DNA of 64,000 nt from CBDCYN01 sp965224205 (GTDB lineage Bacteria; Planctomycetota; Phycisphaerae; Phycisphaerales; Phycisphaeraceae), in the NCBI GenBank assembly GCA_965224205.1, contig CBDCYN010000009.1, forward strand, positions 377,566 through 441,565, in the 5' to 3' direction. The notes under the pieces were generated by a model, which saw only the letters and a program-made list of their open reading frames with translations, was not told the origin of the DNA and made no database searches. The translations under genes and the position numbers were made by a program. Positions 1 through 8,882 of the stretch are shown here, piece by piece (the first letter of the stretch is position 1; every line of letters begins with the position of its first letter).

Positions 1-3000
1 GTCGTCGACCTGTTCCGTGGCGATCACCCGGCCCTCGGCGTCGTAGATCGTGTGCGTGCCGCGGGTGCCCGCTGGCGGCGGGCCATTGGGTAGGGTCGGG
101 GCGTAACGATCCACCGAGTAGATCTCCCGGCCCAAGATGTCGTACACCGTGCGGGTGAGTGTCCCGTCCGGGAATGTCGTCTGGATCAGCTGGTCGCGGT
201 TGTCGTACACATCGACGGTGTCGTTGCCCAACACATCGGTCGTGCGGGTCACGTTCCCGGCCGCGTCGTACTGCGTCAGCGACTCGTTGCCGTCGACGTC
301 GACCGTGCGGATCACCCGCCCGTTGGCGTCGTAGAACGTCTGTGTTGTCACCACACGCGTGTCCGTAGGGTCAGCCGGGTTCACCCACGTGAACGTGCTC
401 GACGTCTGGTTGCCGTTGGCGTCATACGTGAACGTGCGAGTCACCCCGTTGGGGTCGGTCGTACTCGTAAGATTCCCGGCTAAATCGTACGCGAACGAAG
501 TGACGTTCCCCTCCGCGTCCGTGGCCGACATCAGGTTCCCCGAGCCGTCATAATCAAACGTCGTGGTGTTGCCCTCCGCGTCCGTGGCCGACATCAGGTT
601 CCCCGAGCCGTCGTACGCGTTGGTCGTCACGTTCCCCAGCGGGTCGGTCTCGGCCAATAGGTCCCCGGACGCGTTGTACGTAAACGTCGTGGTATTCCCC
701 AACGGGTCGGTCCCGCTGAGCTGATTCCCATCGCTGTCGTACGTGAACGTTGTGGTCAGCTCCGTGCCGTCTTCGAGCACGACGGTCGTTGTTAATTCGT
801 TGTCGTCCGCGTCGTACGTCCGCTGCGTGACATTGCCCAGCGCGTCGACCTCCCGCGTGACGTTGCCGCGATCGTCGTACTCGAACACCGTCACGTTCCC
901 CAACGCATCGGTGATCGTCTCAACGCTGTTGTCTGTGTCGTGGCCCAGCTCAATCGGGTTGCCGTTGGGGTCGAAGATCCGCACCAGCCGCCCTTCATCG
1001 TCGTACTCCGCCCGGGCGCCCATCCGCCCCAGCGGGTCGATCACTTCGCTTAAGAAGTGCGGGATCAGCGGGTCGTAGTTGTAGGTGGTCACGTTCCCTT
1101 CACGGTCCGTGACCGATACCAGGTCGCCGTGGGCGTTGTAGCCATATAGGATCTCGTTGCCCGAAAGGTCTGTAATGGACGTGATCCGATCTTGGCCATC
1201 ACGGGCAAAAGCAACGCCAATGCCTGTCGAGCTACTAATCCCGTCTGCTTCAAACGTCAAACTGTTGCCGTTACGGTCGACAATGCTTTCAACCCCTTCG
1301 TCTCGATCAATCACAAACACGGTCCCATCGGCAGCGGTATACTCGAAACGCGTGGGCTCGTAAGGCACCACGGCAAAAGGATCGGTCGAGAGCGTCACCT
1401 CCCCCGGTTGACTGCCCATAAGAAATAGTGTGCTATTGCCGAGAGGCGTCAGCGTCCCGCGAGTGCCAGGTCTAGGGGTATAAAATGCAGTCGTCGAGTC
1501 GAGCGGGAATGGTGTTAATGGGAACGAACCGCTGGAAGTCGGAGAAGGTGTCAGATCAAAAACTTCTGCACGACCATCGGGCAGTGTGACCGTCACGGTG
1601 TGTTCAGTGACGGGAACCAAGGTCAGTGTAAAGAAGGGGATAAACAAGATCACTTGAACCGAGACGTCAACAAACCAGCCCTCTCCCTGAACGCCGTTTG
1701 TACGAACCTTCAGGTCACTGCTCACGTCCAGATCCCAGCCGAAGCCAAAATCGCCGCTGCGGCTGGCATTGAGCGAGTCATACGTCCGTGTGACCGTGAT
1801 CGGGATCCCCGCCACCGGCACCGTCAGGTCCGTAAACGATAAGCGGAAATTGCCTATTTTTTGGTTGCCCTCAACGCTGACCATCCGCTGTACCGACGCT
1901 TGATTCCCACTGGCATCGGTCGCGGTCAGACGGAGGGTGTAGGTATCGTTAGCTAGCAGCGTTGCGTCGAACTGGCCCAGCACTTCGTCCACGACCGCCG
2001 CGTTACCCATCGCGATCTCGGTGAACGCCCCGCTGGCTCCGGCCGCGATCGACAGCGTATACACCAATAACTGCGTCTCGTCCTGAGCGGTGCCGATCAC
2101 GTCCGTCAAGCTCGTGACCGCCGCGTTATCGTCGGGCGTCGTGATCGCCACCGTCGGCGGCGTCGTATCCCCAGGGGCTAAGAAGAACAGCCGCTGCGTC
2201 GCCGAACGCGCGTTGCCCGCCGCGTCGGTCGCCGTGGCCACCGCGTCGAACGCTCCCGGGGTGGACGAACTAAACGTGCCCACCCCACTGGCATCGAGCG
2301 TCACCACCACGCCGTCGACCAGCAACTCCAGCTGATCCACCCCCACGTTGTCCGTAGCCGTGACCGTGAGCGTGATCACCTCGTCGACCGCCACGTTGTT
2401 CACGTCGATCACTAAACCCACCACCGGCGCTTCGGTGTCCGGCCCGGCCACGATCGGCGACACCGTGATAGCCACCGTGTCGCTGTCGCTCAACGGACCA
2501 CCGGAGCCGCTAAAACCCTGGTCATCGGTCGTGACCGAAAGTTGAGCCGAGCCGGTGAACCCGGCCGTGGGCGTAAACGTCAACCCGTCCAACACCGCGT
2601 TGACGTCGGGGATCACGCCCGTGAACGACATCGCCGCGTCGTCGACCCCGTCACCGTCGCTGAACGTCAAACCATTGGTGCCCGACAAGGTCAGCACCCC
2701 GTTCGTCACCGCTAGCGACACTGCGATCTCGTTCGCCCCCGCGTCGATATCGCTGATTGAAATGCCATTGCCATTACCCGACGAGAATACCAGCGGCACG
2801 TCCTCATCTGTCGTCTGACCGCCCGGCACCGTATTTAACGGCGCGTCGTTGACCGCGTTGACCGTGACCGTGAACGTGTCGTCGACGAACAACCCCCCGC
2901 TGTCCGTGGCCCGCACCGTCACGTTGGCCACCCCGTTCTGATCCGCCAGGTAATCCAGCGTCAGCGTCGTGCCCACCAGGGTTGTGCCCACAAGCGTGTT

Positions 3001-5109
3001 GTTGTCGTTATCCTCAACCGTCAGCGTCAGGCTGTCACCCACATCGGGATCCGAAAACGCCGCGGACAGGTCAACCACCGTGTCCGGGTCGTCTTCGCTA
3101 ACCGTCACGTCCGCGATCGGGGTGTCCACCACCGGCGGCTGGTTCCCATCGGGCAGGTCGTTGAGGTCGATCGTCACCGTCGCCGTATCGCTCAACGAAG
3201 GCGTCCCATCGTCACTGACCTGCACCTCCAGCGTGAACGATGGCGTGGTCTCAAAATCCAGCTGACCCGAATCCGCCACCGTGATCTCACCGCTACCCGC
3301 GTCCACGCCGAACGCCGTCTGGCCCGTGCCCCCGGTCACCGTGAACGTCAAGACATCGCCCGCATCCGGGTCGTTGGCTGCCACCGTGCCCACCACCGTG
3401 CCGTTGACGCTGTTCTCGTCGACCGTCAACGCCTGATCGTTGACCACCGGCGGGTTGTTCGACACCACCGAGTCCCGCGTGATCGTCACAGCCAACGGGC
3501 CGCTGGCGTTGCCCGCTGCGTCCGTCGCCTCCGCTGTGAACGCGTTGTCCCCCAACGCCAACGCGACCCCTGCGAACGCGAACGCACCCGAACCGTCCGA
3601 CACCGTCGTGTCGCCGGTTTCCAACAGTGCGACTTGTGTGTCCGCATCGGTGTTACCCACCAGCGTGACCGTCGCCTCCGTCGTACGCATATCCCCCACC
3701 GGGGCCGTGTCCGAACCCGGGTCCAGGTCGAGCGTGGGCACCAACGGCGGCGTCACGTCGACCGTCACCGTTAGATCACCCGATGCGTCACTGACGTTGC
3801 CCGCCACGTCCTCGGCCGTCGTCGCAAACGTGTGATCCCCCTCGCTCAACGGACCAGTCATGAACTCCTGCGTGCCCCCCGTGATCGCTTGGTCCGCTTC
3901 GACCCCGTCGACCAACAACCGCACCAGGCTCTGGGCCTCAGCTGTGGTCGACACCGTCGGGGTGTCATCGTTCGTCACATCGTCGCTGTCGCTGGTCCCG
4001 CTATCACTGCCCGTCAACAGATCCGGCACCGACGGTGCCTCGGGCGCCACCGAATCCAACTCGAACCCCACCGCCAACGGCGGCGACACGTTCCCCAACT
4101 CGTCCTCAGCTTCCAAATTCAGCGTGTGCGAACCCTGCGACAACGCACCGCCCCCGATCGATTCGAGGTCCACCTCCGTCAATGTGAACGACCCATCACT
4201 CGACAGCGAACCCAACACGTCCACCAACGGCCCGCCATCAAGGCTCGCCCGCAACCCCGTGACCGCACTCGCATCCGTCACCGTCCCCGAAACCGCCGCA
4301 TCAAACGTCACCCCATCGCCATCATCACGACCCGTATCATTCAACAACCCCGCCAACACCAACGGCGGATCAGCGTCCTCACCCGGCTCCAAGCTCGTAC
4401 TCGCCGCGATGTTGCGGATGTGCTGGGTGACATCGAACGACGTGACCCGACCGTCGAGGTCCGAATCCGCTTCGAGCGCGTAACCACCCTCGCCCGCCAA
4501 GCTCCCGAACGCACTACGCACCAGCACCGTATCGTCGCGATCGACGTCCCGGTCCCCATCAGCGTCGCCGATCAGGAATAATTCCAGGTCAAACGGGCCC
4601 GACGTGCCGTTGTCAGCCGACACCGTCACCTCGTAATCCCCCAACGCCAACTCCGCCAACGCCAAGCTCACCCCATCGCTGAGATCCGCGTTCGCGAACC
4701 TTAACGGAACGTCCTGCCCCCCCGCATCGCGGACCGCCACCGCCGCTGGGTCCAACCCACTACCCGCCTGGGCCTTGACGCGGAACCCAATGTTCACCGC
4801 ACCCAAACGGTTGGCCGTAAAGTCCCCCGCCGACACCACCACCGTGATCGCAGCGGTGTCCGTCGGGTCATCGAGTTGATCGCTGTATTGAGAAAAGACG
4901 TGGCTTAACGGATCCCCATTGAGCAGGATCTTCTGCTCCAACGCTTCGAGGTAACCGCTCCACCCCCGCGTCGACCGGTCCTGCCCCCACAACCCCGCCA
5001 AACGCCGAGACACCCCCCGCAACGCCTTAGCCCCAAGACGAGGCACCCAACCCGATTGATTCCGCTTATGCCCCAAACTTCGCCCTGCCCCGTTGTCCGC
5101 CCACACCAC
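1..5109 (-). CDS. Giant LEPR-XLL / dockerin / Ig-like / RHS-repeat surface protein (3' end beyond window)
   Basis: One minus-strand frame is open from about 5130 to the left edge, over 1700 codons, with no stop. Near the N-terminus is LEQKILLNGDPLS, a match to the planctomycetal LEPR-XLL motif. Around residues 180-250 two EF-hand-like loops (DADGDRDVDRDD and DSDLDGRVTSFD) look like a type I dockerin. Next come many Ig-like and cadherin-like beta repeats with phrases such as VDENSVNGTVVGTV and EDVPLVFSSGNGNG. From about residue 1090 an RHS shell begins (TRTYDSLNASRSGDFGFGWD), followed by YD repeats of the type YDGSGNLMSATDAEGN up to the edge. It is probably exported and cell-surface bound or secreted. 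There is no ATG near the N-terminus: GTG at 5109 or 5106 and TTG at 5130 are the options, with a GAGGTG Shine-Dalgarno-like stretch right beside the TTG, so the start is uncertain. The C-terminal half, where a toxin-like RHS tip would lie, is not visible. Confidence 0.88.
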   Translation of the reverse strand, partial: MVWADNGAGRSLGHKRNQSGWVPRLGAKALRGVSRRLAGLWGQDRSTRGWSGYLEALEQKILLNGDPLSHVFSQYSDQLDDPTDTAAITVVVSAGDFTANRLGAVNIGFRVKAQAGSGLDPAAVAVRDAGGQDVPLRFANADLSDGVSLALAELALGDYEVTVSADNGTSGPFDLELFLIGDADGDRDVDRDDTVLVRSAFGSLAGEGGYALEADSDLDGRVTSFDVTQHIRNIAASTSLEPGEDADPPLVLAGLLNDTGRDDGDGVTFDAAVSGTVTDASAVTGLRASLDGGPLVDVLGSLSSDGSFTLTEVDLESIGGGALSQGSHTLNLEAEDELGNVSPPLAVGFELDSVAPEAPSVPDLLTGSDSGTSDSDDVTNDDTPTVSTTAEAQSLVRLLVDGVEADQAITGGTQEFMTGPLSEGDHTFATTAEDVAGNVSDASGDLTVTVDVTPPLVPTLDLDPGSDTAPVGDMRTTEATVTLVGNTDADTQVALLETGDTTVSDGSGAFAFAGVALALGDNAFTAEATDAAGNASGPLAVTITRDSVVSNNPPVVNDQALTVDENSVNGTVVGTVAANDPDAGDVLTFTVTGGTGQTAFGVDAGSGEITVADSGQLDFETTPSFTLEVQVSDDGTPSLSDTATVTIDLNDLPDGNQPPVVDTPIADVTVSEDDPDTVVDLSAAFSDPDVGDSLTLTVEDNDNNTLVGTTLVGTTLTLDYLADQNGVANVTVRATDSGGLFVDDTFTVTVNAVNDAPLNTVPGGQTTDEDVPLVFSSGNGNGISISDIDAGANEIAVSLAVTNGVLTLSGTNGLTFSDGDGVDDAAMSFTGVIPDVNAVLDGLTFTPTAGFTGSAQLSVTTDDQGFSGSGGPLSDSDTVAITVSPIVAGPDTEAPVVGLVIDVNNVAVDEVITLTVTATDNVGVDQLELLVDGVVVTLDASGVGTFSSSTPGAFDAVATATDAAGNARSATQRLFFLAPGDTTPPTVAITTPDDNAAVTSLTDVIGTAQDETQLLVYTLSIAAGASGAFTEIAMGNAAVVDEVLGQFDATLLANDTYTLRLTATDASGNQASVQRMVSVEGNQKIGNFRLSFTDLTVPVAGIPITVTRTYDSLNASRSGDFGFGWDLDVSSDLKVRTNGVQGEGWFVDVSVQVILFIPFFTLTLVPVTEHTVTVTLPDGRAEVFDLTPSPTSSGSFPLTPFPLDSTTAFYTPRPGTRGTLTPLGNSTLFLMGSQPGEVTLSTDPFAVVPYEPTRFEYTAADGTVFVIDRDEGVESIVDRNGNSLTFEADGISSSTGIGVAFARDGQDRITSITDLSGNEILYGYNAHGDLVSVTDREGNVTTYNYDPLIPHFLSEVIDPLGRMGARAEYDDEGRLVRIFDPNGNPIELGHDTDNSVETITDALGNVTVFEYDDRGNVTREVDALGNVTQRTYDADDNELTTTVVLEDGTELTTTFTYDSDGNQLSGTDPLGNTTTFTYNASGDLLAETDPLGNVTTNAYDGSGNLMSATDAEGNTTTFDYDGSGNLMSATDAEGNVTSFAYDLAGNLTSTTDPNGVTRTFTYDANGNQTSSTFTWVNPADPTDTRVVTTQTFYDANGRVIRTVDVDGNESLTQYDAAGNVTRTTDVLGNDTVDVYDNRDQLIQTTFPDGTLTRTVYDILGREIYSVDRYAPTLPNGPPPAGTRGTHTIYDAEGRVIATEQVDD

Positions 5110-5159
5110 ACGATCGACTTGAACCCCCAATCACCTCACCGACGAGTCTATTGTAATCA

Positions 5160-5170
5160 CCCCCCCCCCC
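5160..5170 (-). repeat. 11-base G tract upstream of the giant RHS gene
   Basis: Eleven consecutive C on the plus strand (G on the coding strand) lie 30-60 bases before any plausible start of the giant surface protein. Runs of this length slip during replication and are often tied to phase-variable surface genes. Here the effect would be on promoter or leader spacing, not on reading frame. Only the run itself is seen; variability is inference. Confidence 0.8.
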
Positions 5171-5183
5171 TCACCTACAAGCC

Positions 5184-5206
5184 TTTTTTCAAGGTTCTTG
5201 AAAAAA
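5184..5206. other. Small perfect hairpin in the leader of the giant RHS gene
   Basis: Ten-base arms (ttttttcaag / cttgaaaaaa) surround a three-base loop. It lies between the G tract and the recombinase remnant. It could be a leader hairpin or a weak terminator for transcripts entering from upstream on the minus strand. Confidence 0.45.
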
Positions 5207-5329
5207 AATAGCTCCACCTCAACCTCATGCGATCCCCAAACACGATCAAACTTTGACAACTCAATCGATGACATCATCCAGGCCGCGTGTACATTGATTC
5301 CTTTTGCCGTCGTGCACAGATGAGAGAAG

Positions 5330-5647
5330 TTCTTCGGTTACTTACACCTCGACATCGCCGAAGTCCACACCGTGGGTGCGAAGCAGGTGTCAGTAGTAGC
5401 CGGCCACGTCGTTGTCGATACGTCCGAACCGTTTGACGTCATAAACGATGATCAGATCAAAGGGCCGGGGGAACTTCTGGGCGTCTTGGATCATCTTCTC
5501 AAACCCCTGCCACCCGACGGTGGAAGTGCCGCTAATCGCGTCGTCGATGTAGAGACGGATGTCGTGTTTACTCGCGTAGGCCTTGATCACGGCCTTTTGA
5601 TCGGGAATCGATTGTTCCTGCTTGTCGGTGGATCGCCGACAATATAC
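5330..5647 (-). pseudogene. Serine recombinase (resolvase family) N-terminal remnant
   Basis: The minus frame reads YCRRSTDKQEQSIPDQ, then an IDDAISGTS segment and LIIVYDVKRFGRIDND, the classical resolvase N-terminal layout with the catalytic serine in RRS. After GYY comes a TGA where the family normally continues with Arg; the sequence then goes on as HLLRTHGVD, reaches a second stop and a trace of VTEE, and fades out. A TGA also sits just before the YCRRS segment. So the gene has no usable start, at least two internal stops, and no DNA-binding C-terminal half. It is a dead fragment of a mobile element. The dispersed repeat that directly precedes it on the same strand seems to belong to the same element. 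Confidence 0.8.
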
Positions 5648-5649
5648 TC

Positions 5650-5750
5650 ATCCCGAACGAAATTGCGGCATGACTCCTGTACGCGGCAGGAGAATATCCG
5701 GGGTCAAGAGCGTCCTCGACGCGGTGCTTTGATACGCGATGCGTATATCA
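5650..5750 (-). repeat. Dispersed dyad-bearing repeat, copy 1
   Basis: Read on the minus strand this begins with the dyad ATACGC-ATC-GCGTAT (5732-5746), then 'caaagcaccgcgtcgag', 'gaccccgga', 'cctgccgcgtacaggag' and 'tttcgttcgggat'. The same order of blocks recurs at 11747, 37383 and 39834. This copy runs directly into the serine recombinase remnant on the same strand, suggesting that the repeat is the 5' end of that element. Confidence 0.75.
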
Positions 5751-6015
5751 TCCCACGGCGTAATGCTCACGGGCGGCAAGGTTGCGTTTCAGTTGCTCGG
5801 CTATCGGTCTTCCGAGGGAAAAGAAGAAAAGCCAATACACACGCCGATACCGCCAACGCGGCTCAACCATGAAGAGTTTGTAAAGCTTCGGGTTCGTTAA
5901 TTCATAAAATTACCGCTGCGGTGACACTTGACATCTGTTACGGTTTTTTAGAGGTGGTCTTACTCGAAATTTCAGCCGCGATAGAAAACTAGATTGTCTT
6001 TAACACGGAACTTGA

Positions 6016-7039
6016 TTAAGTCGCCGCGCACCCGGCGTAATAGGCGGGCATCTTGCTGCCGCCGTCTCGCCATTGCTTGACGACGGCTTTAGCCTTGCCG
6101 GCGCTATTGAGCATATGCAGCTTGCGGCGGACCATCGCCCGGATCTCGTCGCGGGCCGGGCCCCAGGTACTTGCGCGGGTCGAACTCGCCGGGGTTGGTC
6201 GCGAACACCTCCCGGATCTTGGCGGTCATCGCCAGGCGCAGGTCGGTGTCGATATTCACCTTGCACACCCCGTACTTGCGCACCGCGTTGCTGATCTGCT
6301 CTTCGGGCACGCCCTTGGCGTTGGGCATTTTGCCGCCGTATTGGTTGACCAGGTCGATAAACTCCTGGGGCACCGAGCTCGACCCGTGCATCACCAGCGG
6401 CAGGCCGGGGCAGGTCTTCATGATCTGCTCGATCCGGTCGAACGCCAGCTTCGCCTCACTGACGAACTTGTACGCCCCGTGGCTGGTCCCGATCGCCACG
6501 GCCAAGCTGTCAATCCCGGTGCGGTCGGCGAAATCACGGGCTTCTTCGGGGTCCGTTAGGAACTGCTCGACGTTCTTTTCATACTCGGCCGCGTCGAGCC
6601 CGACCACGTCTTCTTCGATCCCGCCCAGCATCCCCAGTTCAGCCTCGACCACCACCCCGGCGGCGTGGGCGACACGGACCGCTTCGGCGGATAATGCCAC
6701 GTTTTCCTCGTATGGGTGGTGCGAACCATCGATCATCACCGAGGTATACCCATCGTCGATGCAGGTCTGGATCAGCTCGACTGTATCGCCGTGGTCGCAG
6801 TGGATCGCGATCGGGATGTCGGGGTATGCGTCGACGCAGGCGTCGATGATCTTGCGCAAAAACCGGATATCCGCGTAGGCGCGGGCGCCCTTGGAGAGCT
6901 GGAGGATCACCGGGCTCGACTCCGCAGCGCAGGCCTCGACGACCGCCTGGGCGATCTCCATGTTGTTGACGTTAAATGCCCCGACGCCGAACCCGCCGCT
7001 GTAGGCTAGGTCGAACATCGGCTTGGTGGTCATGAGCAT
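6016..7039 (-). CDS. fba: Class II fructose-1,6-bisphosphate aldolase, frameshifted near the C-terminus
   Basis: Catalyses the reversible cleavage of fructose-1,6-bisphosphate to dihydroxyacetone phosphate and glyceraldehyde-3-phosphate in glycolysis and gluconeogenesis, with a divalent metal. Visible family motifs are AIHCDHGD (metal ligand region), VEAELGMLGG, GTSHGAYK, VMHGSSSVP and CKVNIDTDLR. The start ATG at 7039 has an AGGAG nine bases upstream; a second ATG lies two codons in. After FDPRKYLGP the written frame turns to arginine/proline-rich nonsense and stops at 6104. Removing one G within 6154-6164 restores ARDEIRAMVRRKLHMLNSAG...MPAYYAGCAAT and a stop at 6016, giving about 340 residues, normal for the family. 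Either a sequencing error in a G/C run or a real mutation; if real, the tail of a core enzyme is altered. Confidence 0.9.
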
Positions 7040-7109
7040 CGTGATGGACTCCTCTTGTAGATGAAACGCCCAATGATAGCCGTCTAGCGGCCCCTAGGTC
7101 TATCCACCG

Positions 7110-7137
7110 ATCATAGATTCTTGGGTTCGTCCCCCAA
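7110..7137 (-). promoter_or_regulatory. Candidate sigma-70 promoter for the aldolase gene
   Basis: On the minus strand TTGGGG (7132-7137) is followed after 16 bases by TATGAT (7110-7115), about 70 bases before the aldolase ATG. The -10 is good and the -35 weak. Pattern match only. Confidence 0.35.
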
Positions 7138-7161
7138 AGTCCGTGGACGCGGCGGGGTCGA

Positions 7162-7190
7162 TTGATACCCGGTCCTTATCGTTTTATAGT
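7162..7190 (+). promoter_or_regulatory. Candidate sigma-70 promoter for the O-acetylation operon
   Basis: TTGATA (7162-7167), 17-base spacer, TATAGT (7185-7190): both hexamers close to consensus. It would leave a leader of about 205 bases before the MBOAT gene at 7405. Confidence 0.5.
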
Positions 7191-7404
7191 TAAATTTGTT
7201 TTCAGAAGTATCCTGTGGATCGACGCCGAGTCGAAGAGGCGAGGTGTCGGAGCGGGGACGGTTCAGGGGAAGACCTGCTCCCGGTGGCCGCGCGGCGGGC
7301 GGTTCTGGAACATGACAAGGATCATCTCACAGCGTTTTTCGACGCCGTGTCGCCCAATCGGTTGACCGTGCCGATTGAGGAACCTCGGCTAGGCTCACGC
7401 CGCT

Positions 7405-8862
7405 ATGGTCTTTAGCGAACCGGCGTTTCTGTTTTGGTTTTTCCCTGCCTTGCTGGGGCTGCATGTCCTTTGCCCCGGATCGATGCGTAACAGCCTGCTT
7501 CTCGTGGCGAGCTTGTTGTTCTACGCGTGGGGCGAGGGTTTCTTCGTGCTGGTGATGATGGCATCGATCGTGATGAATTACGCGATCGGGCTGTGGATCG
7601 AACAAGCACGACGTCGAGGGGCGGCGACGCGTAACGGGCCGGTCGTGATCGGCGTGGCGGTGAACCTGGTCTTGCTGGGGTCATACAAATACGCCGGGTT
7701 CGTGGTCGGTAACCTCAACGTGGCCCTAGAGTGGCTGGGGCTCGAGCCGGTGGTGTGGAACGGCACGCACCTGCCGATCGGGATCTCGTTTTTCACGTTT
7801 CAGGCAATGTCGTATGTCATCGATGTGCACCGCGGGGAAACCGAGGTTCAGAGAAACCCGCTTGACCTGGCGTTGTATATCTCGATGTTCCCTCAGCTGA
7901 TCGCTGGGCCCATCGTGCGGTACCACGACGTGGCGGCGCAGATCGCCCACCGGGTGGTGACGCAGGAGGGTTTCGCCAGCGGGGTGCGGCGGTTCGTGGT
8001 CGGGCTGGGCAAGAAGGTGATCATCGCCAACACGGTGGCCTGGCCGGCGGACCAGATCTTTGGGCTGCCCGGCGATGAACTGACCGCGGGTCTGGCGTGG
8101 CTGGGGGCGGTGTGCTACGCGCTACAGATCTATTTTGATTTCTCGGGTTACTCGGACATGGCGATCGGGCTGGGGCGGATGTTCGGGTTCGAGTTCATGG
8201 AGAACTTCAACTACCCGTACATCGCCGGGTCGGTGACCGAATTCTGGCGGCGGTGGCATATCTCCCTGTCGACCTGGTTCCGCGATTACCTGTACATCCC
8301 GCTGGGCGGCAACCGGCGAGGCCGGGAACGGACGCTGGCGAACCTGCTGATCGTTTTCTTCTTGTGTGGGCTTTGGCACGGGGCCAGCTGGACGTTCGCA
8401 GTCTGGGGGTTGTACCACGGGGCGTTCCTGATCATCGAGCGGGTGGGGGTGGTGCAGTGGGTGACGCGCGTCGCCGGGGTGCGTCATGTATATGTGCTCG
8501 CGGTGGTGCTGGTGGGGTGGGTATTTTTCCGGGCGGATTCGATGACGCTGTCGGTATCTTTTCTAAAGGCGATGGTAGGGCTGGGAACAGGTGGGGGGCA
8601 GTTGTACCACACGGGGTTGTACCTCAATACCGAGGTGATCGTGGCACTGACGCTGGGGGTCGTCGGTTCGATGCCGGTGGTGTCGGTTCTATTATCCCGC
8701 CTCAACCGGTGGACCCAGGAAGCACAGGCCGGGCTGCACACAGCGGTGTGGGACCTAGCCACTCACACGGCCATCATCACGGCGATGATGGGGATCTTCA
8801 TCCTGTCAGCGTCGCGGGTGGCTGCATCGACGTATAACCCGTTTATCTATTTCCGATTCTAA
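7405..8862 (+). CDS. MBOAT-family O-acyltransferase, AlgI-like
   Basis: A polytopic inner-membrane acyltransferase of about 485 residues, like AlgI of alginate O-acetylation, which moves an acetyl group across the membrane for transfer to an exported polysaccharide. Seen in the protein: N-terminal FSEPAFLFWFFPALLG typical of AlgI, many hydrophobic segments, the conserved YFDFSGYSDMAIGLGRMFGF and FWRRWHISLSTWFRDYLYIPLGGN stretches, and the active-site region GLWHGASW with the invariant His near residue 324, followed by YHGAF. It is followed after only 20 bases by an AlgJ-like gene, so the two are very likely co-transcribed. The polysaccharide substrate is not shown; alginate itself is unlikely to be the only candidate because MBOAT/AlgJ pairs act on several glycans. 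Confidence 0.92.
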   Translation: MVFSEPAFLFWFFPALLGLHVLCPGSMRNSLLLVASLLFYAWGEGFFVLVMMASIVMNYAIGLWIEQARRRGAATRNGPVVIGVAVNLVLLGSYKYAGFVVGNLNVALEWLGLEPVVWNGTHLPIGISFFTFQAMSYVIDVHRGETEVQRNPLDLALYISMFPQLIAGPIVRYHDVAAQIAHRVVTQEGFASGVRRFVVGLGKKVIIANTVAWPADQIFGLPGDELTAGLAWLGAVCYALQIYFDFSGYSDMAIGLGRMFGFEFMENFNYPYIAGSVTEFWRRWHISLSTWFRDYLYIPLGGNRRGRERTLANLLIVFFLCGLWHGASWTFAVWGLYHGAFLIIERVGVVQWVTRVAGVRHVYVLAVVLVGWVFFRADSMTLSVSFLKAMVGLGTGGGQLYHTGLYLNTEVIVALTLGVVGSMPVVSVLLSRLNRWTQEAQAGLHTAVWDLATHTAIITAMMGIFILSASRVAASTYNPFIYFRF

Positions 8863-8882
8863 GGTCCGCACAGGTTAAAGCC

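Noticed and set aside
3832..4581. Long plus-strand open frame of 249 codons, rich in Arg/His/Gln.
   Set aside because: It is antisense to the giant protein gene, and its composition is that of a shadow frame.
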